This document shows positions 17,031 through 24,128 of a DNA stretch of 64,000 nucleotides, one piece after another (position 1 is the first letter of the stretch; the number at the start of each line of letters is the position of its first letter). The position numbers were made by a program, and so were the translations under genes. Below the pieces are notes generated by a model. That model saw only the letters and a program-made list of their open reading frames with translations. It did no database searches and was not told the DNA's origin. Source of the stretch: a virus; the IMG/VR virus record IMGVR_UViG_3300029883_000002, positions 1 through 64,000 of that record; one strand, 5' to 3'.

Positions 17031-17327
17031 ATGAATTATCAAATGGTATCTATTGCTCATCCTATCGATGAGCTATCTCATCGTGAAGATATGGCTAAAC
17101 ATCTGGACGATCTCTTCAAAAAAGATCAAAACCACAATACGATATTTCCTGAAGAACTTCAAAATGCTATCAGACTTATCGGCGTCGAGAAAATCGTTAG
17201 TAACTCTGATGTTACTAAGCAGGGCATTTATTATGCTCTGCGACAGAATCGTCTTCCTAGACTTCTTACGATCTCTAGGATCTTGAAAAGTATGGGCCTT
17301 CGTCTTGCTATCGTTGTTGACGAATAA
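17031..17327 (+). CDS. Antitoxin-like HTH protein (HigA/addiction-module antidote type)
   Basis: The C-terminal half (EELQNAIRLIGVEKIVSNSDVTKQGIYYALRQNRLPRLLTISRILKSMGLRLAI, read in parts) has the pattern of the short addiction-module antidote/XRE family: a recognition helix containing TKQGIYYAL, then a leucine-rich helix and GLRLAIVVD. GGAG at 17019-17022 gives better spacing to ATG 17031 than to the GTG at 17022, so I use 17031 (98 aa). No intact toxin gene is adjacent; a degraded reading frame follows at once. Confidence 0.68.
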   Translation: MNYQMVSIAHPIDELSHREDMAKHLDDLFKKDQNHNTIFPEELQNAIRLIGVEKIVSNSDVTKQGIYYALRQNRLPRLLTISRILKSMGLRLAIVVDE

Positions 17328-17331
17328 TAAA

Positions 17332-17613
17332 ATCTGAAATTACCAAAGCATATGGACATCTTGATAGTACATATATCCCAAAAGGAAATGATCCACAGCA
17401 ACCCATCTCACTCTTACGAATTTAGAGTCTGTCTCTGTTGATAATACTCCAGACGAAGACGGACAATATGGAGTATTATTCCTCAATGGTGACAAAGGCA
17501 CGGTATATACATATGTTCATTATAAAGATGCCGTTTCGGCACATGATGATTATGTTGGCAGAAAAAGAATATTTGATGTGCATAGAACCATGGCTGATGC
17601 ATTACGTAAATAG
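17332..17613 (+). pseudogene. Degenerate reading frame after the antitoxin-like gene
   Basis: Protein-like sequence runs in one frame from about 17332 (KSEITKAYGHLDSTYIPKG...) to a stop near 17424. It continues in the next frame (LTNLESVSVDNTPDEDGQ...VHRTMADALRK, stop 17611-17613). No ATG/GTG/TTG start fits the first part. It looks like one gene broken by a single frameshift and loss of its start. The product is not recognised; its position suggests a former partner of the antitoxin-like gene. Confidence 0.5.
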
Positions 17614-17642
17614 TCTTTAAAGTGAAGATGTATTAGAATGAG

Positions 17643-17671
17643 TGTGTGATAGTCTAACAAACTATCACACA
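17643..17671 (+). terminator. Intrinsic terminator
   Basis: An 11-bp stem TGTGTGATAGT/ACTATCACACA with a 7-nt loop, then TTTGTTTTTTG. Confidence 0.85.
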
Positions 17672-17761
17672 TTTGTTTTTTGTATAAAACTTAACATTAA
17701 AAACAGATGATAATAATATGTCACAAAAAAGCAATTTATTTATTTTATAATTTCATTTAGT

Positions 17762-17838
17762 GCCCGTATAGCTTTAGCTGGTAGAGCACCGGATTTGTAA
17801 TCCGGGGGTCGTGGGTTCGAATCCTACTGCGGGCACCA
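17762..17838 (+). tRNA. tRNA-Thr (UGU)
   Basis: A 77-nt cloverleaf. The acceptor GCCCGTA/TGCGGGC has one G-T pair, the anticodon arm is CCGGATTTGTAATCCGG, the T-arm is GTGGGTTCGAATCCTAC, and ACCA is encoded. Confidence 0.96.
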
Positions 17839-17843
17839 AATGA

Positions 17844-17919
17844 TGGGATATAGCTCAGTTGGTAGAGCGGGTGGCTGTTAACCACCATGTCGTAGGTTCG
17901 AGTCCTACTATCCCAGCCA
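17844..17919 (+). tRNA. tRNA-Asn (GUU)
   Basis: A 76-nt cloverleaf. The acceptor TGGGATA/TATCCCA is perfect, the anticodon arm is GGTGGCTGTTAACCACC, and GCCA is encoded at the end. It starts 5 nt after tRNA-Thr, so the two are co-transcribed. Confidence 0.97.
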
Positions 17920-17938
17920 TTTTCTGCAAGATACGACG

Positions 17939-17967
17939 AACAGGATGGTCCGACGGACCATCCTGTT
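17939..17967 (+). terminator. Intrinsic terminator of the tRNA pair
   Basis: A 14-bp perfect stem (AACAGGATGGTCCG) with a one-base centre, followed by CTATTTTATTTTTTT. Confidence 0.9.
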
Positions 17968-18001
17968 CTCTATTTTATTTTTTTCATAAAGTTATAAAAT
18001 A

Positions 18002-18009
18002 TATATTAT
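18002..18009 (+). promoter_or_regulatory. Promoter-like motif TATATTAT
   Basis: AAATATATATTATTTAATTGA context between a terminator and the next gene, about 41 nt before its start. Confidence 0.55.
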
Positions 18010-18050
18010 TTAATTGAAACACACTATAGCTTCTCAAAAGGATAATGCTT

Positions 18051-18788
18051 ATGAAAATACGATCTGCTAATAAAAAGAGGCTGGCTAGATATAAAAAAGA
18101 TAATATTAGAAAATTAAATGCTATACGTAAAATTAAACAATATATCAACACTGCTATACCTGATTGTATTGTTGTTAATATTAAAATAAAGATAAAATTA
18201 AAAGACTATATCGATAATACTTATAAATCTGATAGCTATTATTTACGTCTCATTATGAAAGCAAGAAACATAAATAGGGCAGTAATTTATTTTAATGATG
18301 TGATAAAACTTAGATGGAATTCCCTGTATGGTGCTTCTTGTAATAATAATCCATATTCTCTTAAAATGTATAAAGATATGTATGATAGATTTAGTAAAGT
18401 TGTTAAAGACTTCAATATTAATGTCATAACATCTACCCAGATAGATAGTACGAAAATATCATCTGGTATATATAGTACTGATTCAGAAAGCTTAACGGAA
18501 CAAACAAATTCATATTTATCAATATCCAAAGATCCTGAAGTTCTTGATAAAATTGTTAGATTAGAAAATAGAAAAATGGTAAAATTATTTGGAGAAAATA
18601 ACTATAAAGTCGATACAGAATTGAGTTTTACTTCTGATGAATCAGTATTACAAGTTTTTAAAAGAGAAGTAAACGACTTGGATGCTGAGGTAGTTTATGG
18701 TCCAAGCAAAGTTCAGGTTCCTGGAAAACTTAATATAGAAATTAAATATATCAGTATTAATAAGGAAAATACAAATGGGGATGTATGA
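18051..18788 (+). CDS. Hypothetical protein (245 aa)
   Basis: Not recognised. The first 60 residues are very Lys/Arg-rich (KIRSANKKRLARYKKDNIRK), so nucleic-acid binding is possible. The middle is helical and the C-terminus is more acidic. ATG 18051 is better spaced from AAAAGG than the in-frame ATG 18045. The end overlaps the next gene by 14 nt. Confidence 0.7.
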   Translation: MKIRSANKKRLARYKKDNIRKLNAIRKIKQYINTAIPDCIVVNIKIKIKLKDYIDNTYKSDSYYLRLIMKARNINRAVIYFNDVIKLRWNSLYGASCNNNPYSLKMYKDMYDRFSKVVKDFNINVITSTQIDSTKISSGIYSTDSESLTEQTNSYLSISKDPEVLDKIVRLENRKMVKLFGENNYKVDTELSFTSDESVLQVFKREVNDLDAEVVYGPSKVQVPGKLNIEIKYISINKENTNGDV

Positions 18789-19167
18789 TAATTTTTATAT
18801 ACCTACTGACAATAAATTTAATATATTTATTCCACACAGATTTAAAAACGAACCTTTTGTTACGTTTCAGACAAAACAACTATCATGCGATCTTATTCAC
18901 TATGAATTTTCCAGAGAGGGTTATCTAAAAATAAGAGATATTGGTAGATCTTCGCATAGTATTTTTACTCAAATATATATAGACATGGTTAATACAGGAA
19001 AATTTTCTACTAATGACGAATGGATAGATTTTGATAACCGATTATTAACTCTATATCCTGCGTTTGGGTATCCAGATAGATTTGTAGAGTTTCATTTTAA
19101 TATAATTAATAATAAAATACAAGAAGTTTATAATAATAAAAAAGATCTTATTTTTGAATTTAAGTGA
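18775..19167 (+). CDS. Hypothetical phage protein starting MGMYDN (130 aa)
   Basis: Begins MGMYDNFYIP and continues with TFQTKQLSCDLIHYEFSREGYLKIRDIG. This resembles a widespread small phage protein family of unknown function that starts MYD(N/T) and has a QTK(Q) segment; that assignment is tentative. ATG 18775 overlaps the previous gene; ATG 18781 is an alternative start. The stop codon lies inside the 5' arm of the following terminator. Confidence 0.68.
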   Translation: MGMYDNFYIPTDNKFNIFIPHRFKNEPFVTFQTKQLSCDLIHYEFSREGYLKIRDIGRSSHSIFTQIYIDMVNTGKFSTNDEWIDFDNRLLTLYPAFGYPDRFVEFHFNIINNKIQEVYNNKKDLIFEFK

Positions 19168-19194
19168 TAGATGGACATTAATGTCCATCTATCA
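19165..19194 (+). terminator. Palindromic terminator overlapping a stop codon
   Basis: A perfect 30-nt palindrome whose first three bases are the TGA stop of the preceding gene. No long T-run follows. Confidence 0.7.
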
Positions 19195-19213
19195 TACCAT
19201 TTAAGGAGAGGAA

Positions 19214-20086
19214 ATGTATCCGACATATGAGACTATAGATCTTAATACCGATCAGTCACACCAAGAAGATAGAAAACTGTTCTTAATGAGTGGTGGTCTG
19301 GATTCAACATATATGATCTTAGAAGAATTAGAAAGTGGTAATAATATTGATATTTTGACTATTTATTGTGGCCAAGATGTCAATAAATATAAAAGAGAAA
19401 AACAAGCTATAAAAGACATCTTAAATGCACTAAAAGAAATAAAAAACGAAAAAGACAAAAAAGATATTAAATTTGGTAAGGTTATAAAATGGTTTGTTGT
19501 CGACGATGGGCTTGATTTTAGAGGAGGTATTCTTAACAATCATGTCTGTCTTTGTCAACCGCCGAGTTGGATTATAACAAGTATCTATGTATTACAACCT
19601 TACCACGCATCTTTAAATATCGGGTATATCACCGGAGATAGTATTATTGGAATGTTAGATTATCTCGTCTATATTTTCGAAAATCTTACTTATATAACAT
19701 TTGGAAAAACGACCAACCTTTTGTTCCCTTTATGTAGACCTAATGGTAATGTGATGGCTGCGCGTACAAAAGAACAAGTTGTTAATGCTTTAAAAGATAG
19801 AGACTTATATCATTTGGTGTGGACTTGCGAATTCCCTTATGAAAGAAATAATGAAATAATTGAATGTGGTGATTGTCATCCATGTCGTACTAAAAGAGCT
19901 TATGATGAACGGTTTAATAGAAAGATGTTTAAATTGCATGCAGTATCTTTAGATACAGAAACATACGATGAAGAAAACAAGGACCAATTAAATCTTCCAC
20001 CTATTCCTAAACTTTTAGTATCAAAATCAGAGTATATTGATAACAAAGAGATTACCGACGAAGCTTGTGAATCCGAACCACAATAA
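19214..20086 (+). CDS. QueC-like PP-loop enzyme (7-cyano-7-deazaguanine synthase family)
   Basis: The adenylating PP-loop SGGLDSTY lies at residues 26-33. A zinc-ligand set typical of QueC is present near the C-terminal part: a Cys in WTCEFP (about 205) and ECGDCHPCRTK (about 218-224). QueC converts CDG to preQ0, the precursor of queuosine and of the 7-deazaguanine bases that some phages put into DNA to resist restriction. At 290 aa it is longer than typical QueC, with an insertion (about 70-100) rich in Lys and a C-terminal tail. AAGGAGAGGAA precedes the ATG. No QueD, QueE, FolE or DpdA homologue is visible in this window. Confidence 0.75.
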   Translation: MYPTYETIDLNTDQSHQEDRKLFLMSGGLDSTYMILEELESGNNIDILTIYCGQDVNKYKREKQAIKDILNALKEIKNEKDKKDIKFGKVIKWFVVDDGLDFRGGILNNHVCLCQPPSWIITSIYVLQPYHASLNIGYITGDSIIGMLDYLVYIFENLTYITFGKTTNLLFPLCRPNGNVMAARTKEQVVNALKDRDLYHLVWTCEFPYERNNEIIECGDCHPCRTKRAYDERFNRKMFKLHAVSLDTETYDEENKDQLNLPPIPKLLVSKSEYIDNKEITDEACESEPQ

Positions 20087-20106
20087 TAAAAAGGAAAAAT
20101 TCTATA

Positions 20107-20559
20107 ATGAATAATACTCTTCATGAGTTTGATGGGAATGGTTGGGATCTTTTATGGTATTTATTCAATTTTCAATCAAGTAATAATGGAAAATCACTAT
20201 TATTATTTCTTAATGATGAAGGTGAATATTTTGGAATGTATAAGTTTGTGCAATATAGTCATGCAGAGAATAGAATCATAGTTACTAAAAGAACGATTTA
20301 TTCTTATGAAAAACATATACAAAATTCACAAGATATAATAGACGGTGTTACAGTAACTACTGAATATTCTAATATTTGTAATAGTCCAGTTATGCTTGAT
20401 AGTTATTTGTTATCATATATTTATACTAAAATGATAAGTTTTGGCGTCATTAAAGATATATACACATCTGGTCCTTATTGGTATAATACATTCGACCTAG
20501 AAAGATATACTAAAGAAATTATACAGGGAAATTTATACACAGATATGTTTTCCTTATAG
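20107..20559 (+). CDS. Hypothetical protein (150 aa)
   Basis: Not recognised. It is aromatic-rich and begins with NTLHEFDGNGWDLLWYLFNF; the core LLLFLNDEGEYFGMYKFVQY looks like a beta-hairpin. AAAAAGGAAAAATTC precedes ATG 20107 and it lies 20 nt after the QueC-like gene, probably in the same unit. Confidence 0.65.
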   Translation: MNNTLHEFDGNGWDLLWYLFNFQSSNNGKSLLLFLNDEGEYFGMYKFVQYSHAENRIIVTKRTIYSYEKHIQNSQDIIDGVTVTTEYSNICNSPVMLDSYLLSYIYTKMISFGVIKDIYTSGPYWYNTFDLERYTKEIIQGNLYTDMFSL

Positions 20560-20611
20560 TAAATTATTGAGATATTTGTACATGTTCATGAAAAAAAACG
20601 GAGGTCCTAAG

Positions 20612-21049
20612 ATGAACGATATTGTATTAGAAATTCTAGAAACAATAGATCGTGCTATATATAACAAACCGGTAGTCTTTGTAACAAAAATTAATACGGA
20701 TTATGTTTTAAATGTATTATTTAAAGATATGAAGAAAGATATGCGTAGCTATGAAATAGCAAGTATGGTTAAAGAAAATGATTATCTTTCTATTGTGACA
20801 AAACAAGGTTATAAATTATCTGTATTTCAACACGACCGCGAACTTACTGATGAAATAGAAGCTCTTTTTGGTTCTGATAAAATAATATTTAAATCAGATG
20901 TTGATTCGATACATACTGAATATGAAACTGACCCTACCGATGATGAGTTATGTACAGTACCAGATAATTCTACAAACATACACAATGGTAGAACTAATGA
21001 TAAGCAAAGGATGAATCATTACGATCCTGGGAGGGTAAAACGATGGTAA
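20612..21049 (+). CDS. Hypothetical protein (145 aa)
   Basis: Not recognised. The frame opens at 20567, but ATG 20612 follows a strong GGAGGTCC site and is chosen (MNDIVLEILETIDRA). Acidic in the middle and basic at the very end (RMNHYDPGRVKRW). It overlaps the next gene by 7 nt. Confidence 0.7.
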   Translation: MNDIVLEILETIDRAIYNKPVVFVTKINTDYVLNVLFKDMKKDMRSYEIASMVKENDYLSIVTKQGYKLSVFQHDRELTDEIEALFGSDKIIFKSDVDSIHTEYETDPTDDELCTVPDNSTNIHNGRTNDKQRMNHYDPGRVKRW

Positions 21050-21567
21050 ATTTAGAAAGATATACTAAAGCAATTGTTGACATTGAAGCTAGAAATATTT
21101 TTCATCAATATAATGCCTATGAAGCATCAATAGATTGGCCAAAGCCTTATTATCCTAGATATGATGAATGTAGATATTTAACACCTGAATTAACCAAAGA
21201 AGAGATAATATCGAGATTGCATAGAAAAATTTCTCAAAACATATTAAAGAGCTATACTACATATACTAAAGAAATGTTGGATAATATTAGTACTATTATT
21301 TCTTTTAAAAGAAATAATAGCATAATGATAACGTGTGGAGGACATGGACTTTGTGTTGGTGATATTGTACGTCCTATCGAAATGATAAGTAATCTACCTG
21401 ATACTTTCAATGGAATGTATACTGTTACTTCTCTATCTTCATACAATACTTATGTGATAGTTGAAACTCAATCACTTAGTGTGGGTAAACCAAAATCTAA
21501 GAATGATAGTTTAGGTAATCTTGTAGATCCTAGATTCAATGCTAAATATGGACCAAAAAGGAGATAA
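21043..21567 (+). CDS. Hypothetical protein (174 aa)
   Basis: Not recognised. The helical N-terminal half precedes a small beta-barrel-like segment (ITCGGHGLCVGDIVRPIEM...FNGMYTVTSLSSYNTYVIVE), which has the look of an SH3-like or tail-tube-type barrel. GGGAGG precedes ATG 21043 inside the end of the previous gene. The C-terminus is basic (NAKYGPKRR). Confidence 0.68.
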   Translation: MVNLERYTKAIVDIEARNIFHQYNAYEASIDWPKPYYPRYDECRYLTPELTKEEIISRLHRKISQNILKSYTTYTKEMLDNISTIISFKRNNSIMITCGGHGLCVGDIVRPIEMISNLPDTFNGMYTVTSLSSYNTYVIVETQSLSVGKPKSKNDSLGNLVDPRFNAKYGPKRR

Positions 21568-21570
21568 CTA

Positions 21571-21735
21571 ATGTTGGTTGGATTGATTGTTGAATATTTT
21601 ATTATTATTGTATTTGGTATTATTATTTTCATTCAGCGATGTACAATCAATCACAAGAATACGATCATTCATACATATGAACATTTAATTAATATATCGA
21701 AAGATTCAGATACTATTAAAATAGATAATGAATAA
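21571..21735 (+). CDS. Small single-pass membrane protein (54 aa)
   Basis: AAAAGGAG stands 8 nt before ATG 21571. Residues about 3-23 (VGLIVEYFIIIVFGIIIFIQ) form one transmembrane helix followed by a polar tail. The stop TAA abuts the next ATG at 21736, so the genes are translationally coupled. No family is recognised. Confidence 0.65.
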   Translation: MLVGLIVEYFIIIVFGIIIFIQRCTINHKNTIIHTYEHLINISKDSDTIKIDNE

Positions 21736-22023
21736 ATGGTAATATATAATCTTGATTTTCAATATGGTCCATATGTATTACCAGAACTAATTCATCCTGG
21801 AATAATTATCAAAGAAATGTTTATTAATAAATATCATTATTCCTCAACTAAAGAATTCAGTAAAGTTCTTAATATATCAGAGTCAAAACTTGTAAAAATA
21901 TTAAATGGTACTAGTGATATAACGAAATCGTTTGCTAGAAAATTAAGTAGTATAGATAAATTGTTTACAGAAAAACAACTTATTGATATGCAGGATAATT
22001 ATAATAGAAGTATCTTTAAGTAA
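21736..22023 (+). CDS. HigA/VapI-like XRE antitoxin-type protein
   Basis: HPGIIIKEMFINKYHYSSTKEFSKVLNIS...LVKILNGTSDITKSFARKLSSI matches the HigA pattern: HPGE(I)LKEE..., an HTH, then NGxxxIT...A.RL. It is 95 aa, the usual size. It starts on the base after the preceding stop codon with no separate ribosome site. No HigB-type toxin (RelE fold) is seen next to it, so it may serve as a regulator or neutralise a host toxin. Confidence 0.72.
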   Translation: MVIYNLDFQYGPYVLPELIHPGIIIKEMFINKYHYSSTKEFSKVLNISESKLVKILNGTSDITKSFARKLSSIDKLFTEKQLIDMQDNYNRSIFK

Positions 22024-22058
22024 TTTAAACAGATTTTTCAAAATAAGGGGAACAAATC

Positions 22059-22592
22059 ATGAATATTAAACATATTCTAACAACTAATAAAAATAATGCA
22101 TCATTTATTCTTGTTATTATTTTATTATTATGTATAGAATTCTCTCTCGTAGGAGAGATATATTTGATTAATGGAGAAAAAATAAAACTTTCTAATATTG
22201 TTAAAAATACCAAAAATTATTTGGTATTAGATAATAATAGTAATGTTACTGGGATAAATCATACAGTTGAACAATTTATTGATATGAGAAATGTAAGAGA
22301 TTATCTTGCAATAGTATTTAATGATAGTGATCACGATGTCCGTAGGATTGAATGTTCACATGTTCTTAGAAGTAGAAAAACAGATATTATTTTAGGAAAT
22401 GAAGGAATATATTCAAAAAGTAATCCTTCTGAAATTAAATCACACCATGCTGCTATCATTAATTTTGAAACATATCTTGGAGAATGTGATGAATATAGCA
22501 TCTCTTTCTATAATGAAAATAGTGAATTAATAAATTCTAAATTCTTTAATAGTTCTGGATATACTGATGCATTTAGAATTGAATTATATTGA
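22059..22592 (+). CDS. Hypothetical membrane-anchored protein (177 aa)
   Basis: A hydrophobic segment at about residues 15-33 (ASFILVIILLLCIEFSLVG) after a short basic N-terminus acts as signal anchor or signal peptide. The remainder is soluble and beta-rich, with YLINGEKIKLSNIV and several short strands. AAGGGGAAC precedes the ATG. Not recognised. Confidence 0.65.
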   Translation: MNIKHILTTNKNNASFILVIILLLCIEFSLVGEIYLINGEKIKLSNIVKNTKNYLVLDNNSNVTGINHTVEQFIDMRNVRDYLAIVFNDSDHDVRRIECSHVLRSRKTDIILGNEGIYSKSNPSEIKSHHAAIINFETYLGECDEYSISFYNENSELINSKFFNSSGYTDAFRIELY

Positions 22593-22600
22593 AATTATAC

Positions 22601-22623
22601 CTGAGGGACATTATGTCCCTCAG
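22601..22623 (+). terminator. Intrinsic terminator
   Basis: An 11-bp perfect stem (CTGAGGGACAT) around one base, followed by CTTATTTTTTAT about 15 nt later. Confidence 0.75.
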
Positions 22624-22705
22624 GGTATTCTCCTCTTATTTTTTATTTAAAGATATCTATTGAATATAATTTAGAATACTTACTTTTTTAAAAAGGATAA
22701 AGTAA

Positions 22706-23035
22706 ATGAATAATATTTCACGTATTGATTTATCTACTATTGAACTAATAGCTGATAATGTAGTTATTTTTATGAAACATAAATGTCATAGAGAAGTTGA
22801 TGCTGAACAAATTGTTGATATCGTAGATATAGAAGGTAAATTAGTATATATGTTAAAAAATGATGCTCATAATTTAGAATCTGCTATATTGATATATCAA
22901 GAAGAAGATTTTTCAAGATTTCATAAAAAAGATTATACTCCTGTTATTGGTGATTATTTGGTCACTCATGCAGATGGGGGTAGATCAGTTTGTCAACAGA
23001 AATTTTTTCAGTACTGGTATACAAAAATAGAATAA
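22706..23035 (+). CDS. Hypothetical protein (109 aa)
   Basis: Not recognised. The N-terminal part is helical. The end (YTPVIGDYLVTHADGGRSVCQQKFFQYWY) resembles the small PGD-type loop found in several phage proteins of unknown function that end in ...W(Y)... AAAAAGGATAAAG precedes the ATG. Confidence 0.65.
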   Translation: MNNISRIDLSTIELIADNVVIFMKHKCHREVDAEQIVDIVDIEGKLVYMLKNDAHNLESAILIYQEEDFSRFHKKDYTPVIGDYLVTHADGGRSVCQQKFFQYWYTKIE

Positions 23036-23060
23036 TTAAAATAGGCAGAAGGAACGTATT

Positions 23061-23321
23061 GTGAAGTCTTCGGTATTTATTAAACCAACCATCCCAGAAG
23101 TCATTAATCTTTTTATTTCATATAGATGTAATAATGGTACATGGTATTCATTGTCAGAAGTTATGATAAATAAATGTATTAGTAAAGAAAGTGTAAAAAG
23201 ATGTTTGTACAAAGCAGATGAACTCGACGATGAAGAAGGATTCGTATTAGCTAAAGTATTATTCTTAATGAGTAAAACACAAAGAAGAAAAATACCTTAT
23301 ATTGTAGAACAACTTTTATAA
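23061..23321 (+). CDS. Hypothetical protein (86 aa), GTG start
   Basis: Not recognised. It starts with GTG 23061 behind AAGGAA, since no ATG fits. It is helical, with a possible HTH-like segment (WYSLSEVMINKCISKESVKRCLYKA), so a small DNA-binding role is possible but unproven. It ends before the promoter motif at 23341. Confidence 0.62.
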   Translation: MKSSVFIKPTIPEVINLFISYRCNNGTWYSLSEVMINKCISKESVKRCLYKADELDDEEGFVLAKVLFLMSKTQRRKIPYIVEQLL

Positions 23322-23340
23322 TTCAAATTTGTTTCAGATA

Positions 23341-23348
23341 TATATTAC
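23341..23348 (+). promoter_or_regulatory. Phage promoter motif TATATTAC
   Basis: AGATATATATTACTTTATTG context, followed by a 380-nt untranslated stretch. Confidence 0.65.
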
Positions 23349-23349
23349 T

Positions 23350-23731
23350 TTATTGTAGATGTATATGTGTGTCCATACATCTCAGCCAGTGTCATCTGAT
23401 GATGATATTGGTAAATCTCCCACTGGGAGTGATCAATTGTCGATAGATCAAAAAACCAAAGAGTGTTAAGTCGACATTAACTCGATGGATCGTAATTTTC
23501 GTGAAGAGCTAGATGCGATAGCTTGTGGTGTAACTGGGACATACAGAGCATGGCAACGCCTCTCGGTCACACTGCAAAATAAAGCTTCACGGAAAGTAAC
23601 ACTGAGGTCTTCTGTGCGGATTCCGGGACCGTCTCCTGCGGAAGCCAGACCTCCCCCAATCTGGTGTCTCTATCAAAAGAGATAGCCTCAGTGTTTTCTT
23701 CTTCCTCTCCAACAAAAGGACAATTTCTACC
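23350..23731 (+). ncRNA. Structured untranslated leader or small RNA
   Basis: About 380 nt between the promoter motif and the small HTH gene, with no gene I trust; the 66-codon frame at 23485 has no good ribosome site and unusual composition. Hairpins seen: GATGTAT/ATACATC (about 23356-23380), ACTGAGG near 23599 with CCTCAGT near 23685, and CTATC/GATAG near 23669-23684. GC content is higher than in nearby genes. It could be a cis-regulatory leader or an independent RNA. Confidence 0.45.
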
Positions 23732-23977
23732 ATGAACGACGCTCGTTATTCCCAACTGTGCTTCGATACAGCGGCAAAGATCAGAAGTGTTCTGCGTGCT
23801 GAAAACAAAACAATAAAACAATTGTCCATGGACATGAAGTGCGAAGTTTCCGATATTTTGGAACTTCTGTCCGAGCTCGACAAAGCAGACAAAGAAATAA
23901 ATTTGTACAAAATCCAGGCTGTGTTCCTGGCACTCAAATACGAGTATCGATTTACGTATGATGAGGCTGTTGCTTAA
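23732..23977 (+). CDS. Small HTH-like protein (81 aa)
   Basis: Residues 20-70 (LRAENKTIKQLSMDMKCEVSDILELLSE...INLYKIQAVFLAL) follow the helix pattern of XRE-type HTH domains, ending with YEYRFTYDEAV. Codons are more GC-rich than in the neighbours. AAAGGACAATTTCTACC precedes ATG 23732. It has a long structured leader and its own terminator. Confidence 0.62.
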   Translation: MNDARYSQLCFDTAAKIRSVLRAENKTIKQLSMDMKCEVSDILELLSELDKADKEINLYKIQAVFLALKYEYRFTYDEAVA

Positions 23978-23994
23978 ATTTAGCATCCGTTGTG

Positions 23995-24022
23995 TCTATG
24001 AGATGCTAATGCATCTCATAGA
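23995..24022 (+). terminator. Intrinsic terminator
   Basis: A 12-bp stem TCTATGAGATGC with a TAAT loop, followed by TATTCTTTATTTTTTG. Confidence 0.88.
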
Positions 24023-24059
24023 TATTCTTTATTTTTTGTATTCAAAAATAAAACAAATA

Positions 24060-24067
24060 TATATTAT
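24060..24067 (+). promoter_or_regulatory. Promoter-like motif TATATTAT
   Basis: AAATATATATTATTAAATTGA context, about 62 nt before the NYN gene. Confidence 0.55.
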
Positions 24068-24128
24068 TAAATTGAAGAAAATGTGCTTAACAGCATATCG
24101 GTTCAAATATATTCAGAGGAACAAGCAA

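Noticed and set aside
23485-23685. 66-codon reading frame in the leader before the small HTH gene
   Set aside because: No ribosome site, Pro/Arg-rich shadow-like composition, and it covers paired RNA segments; treated as part of the structured leader.
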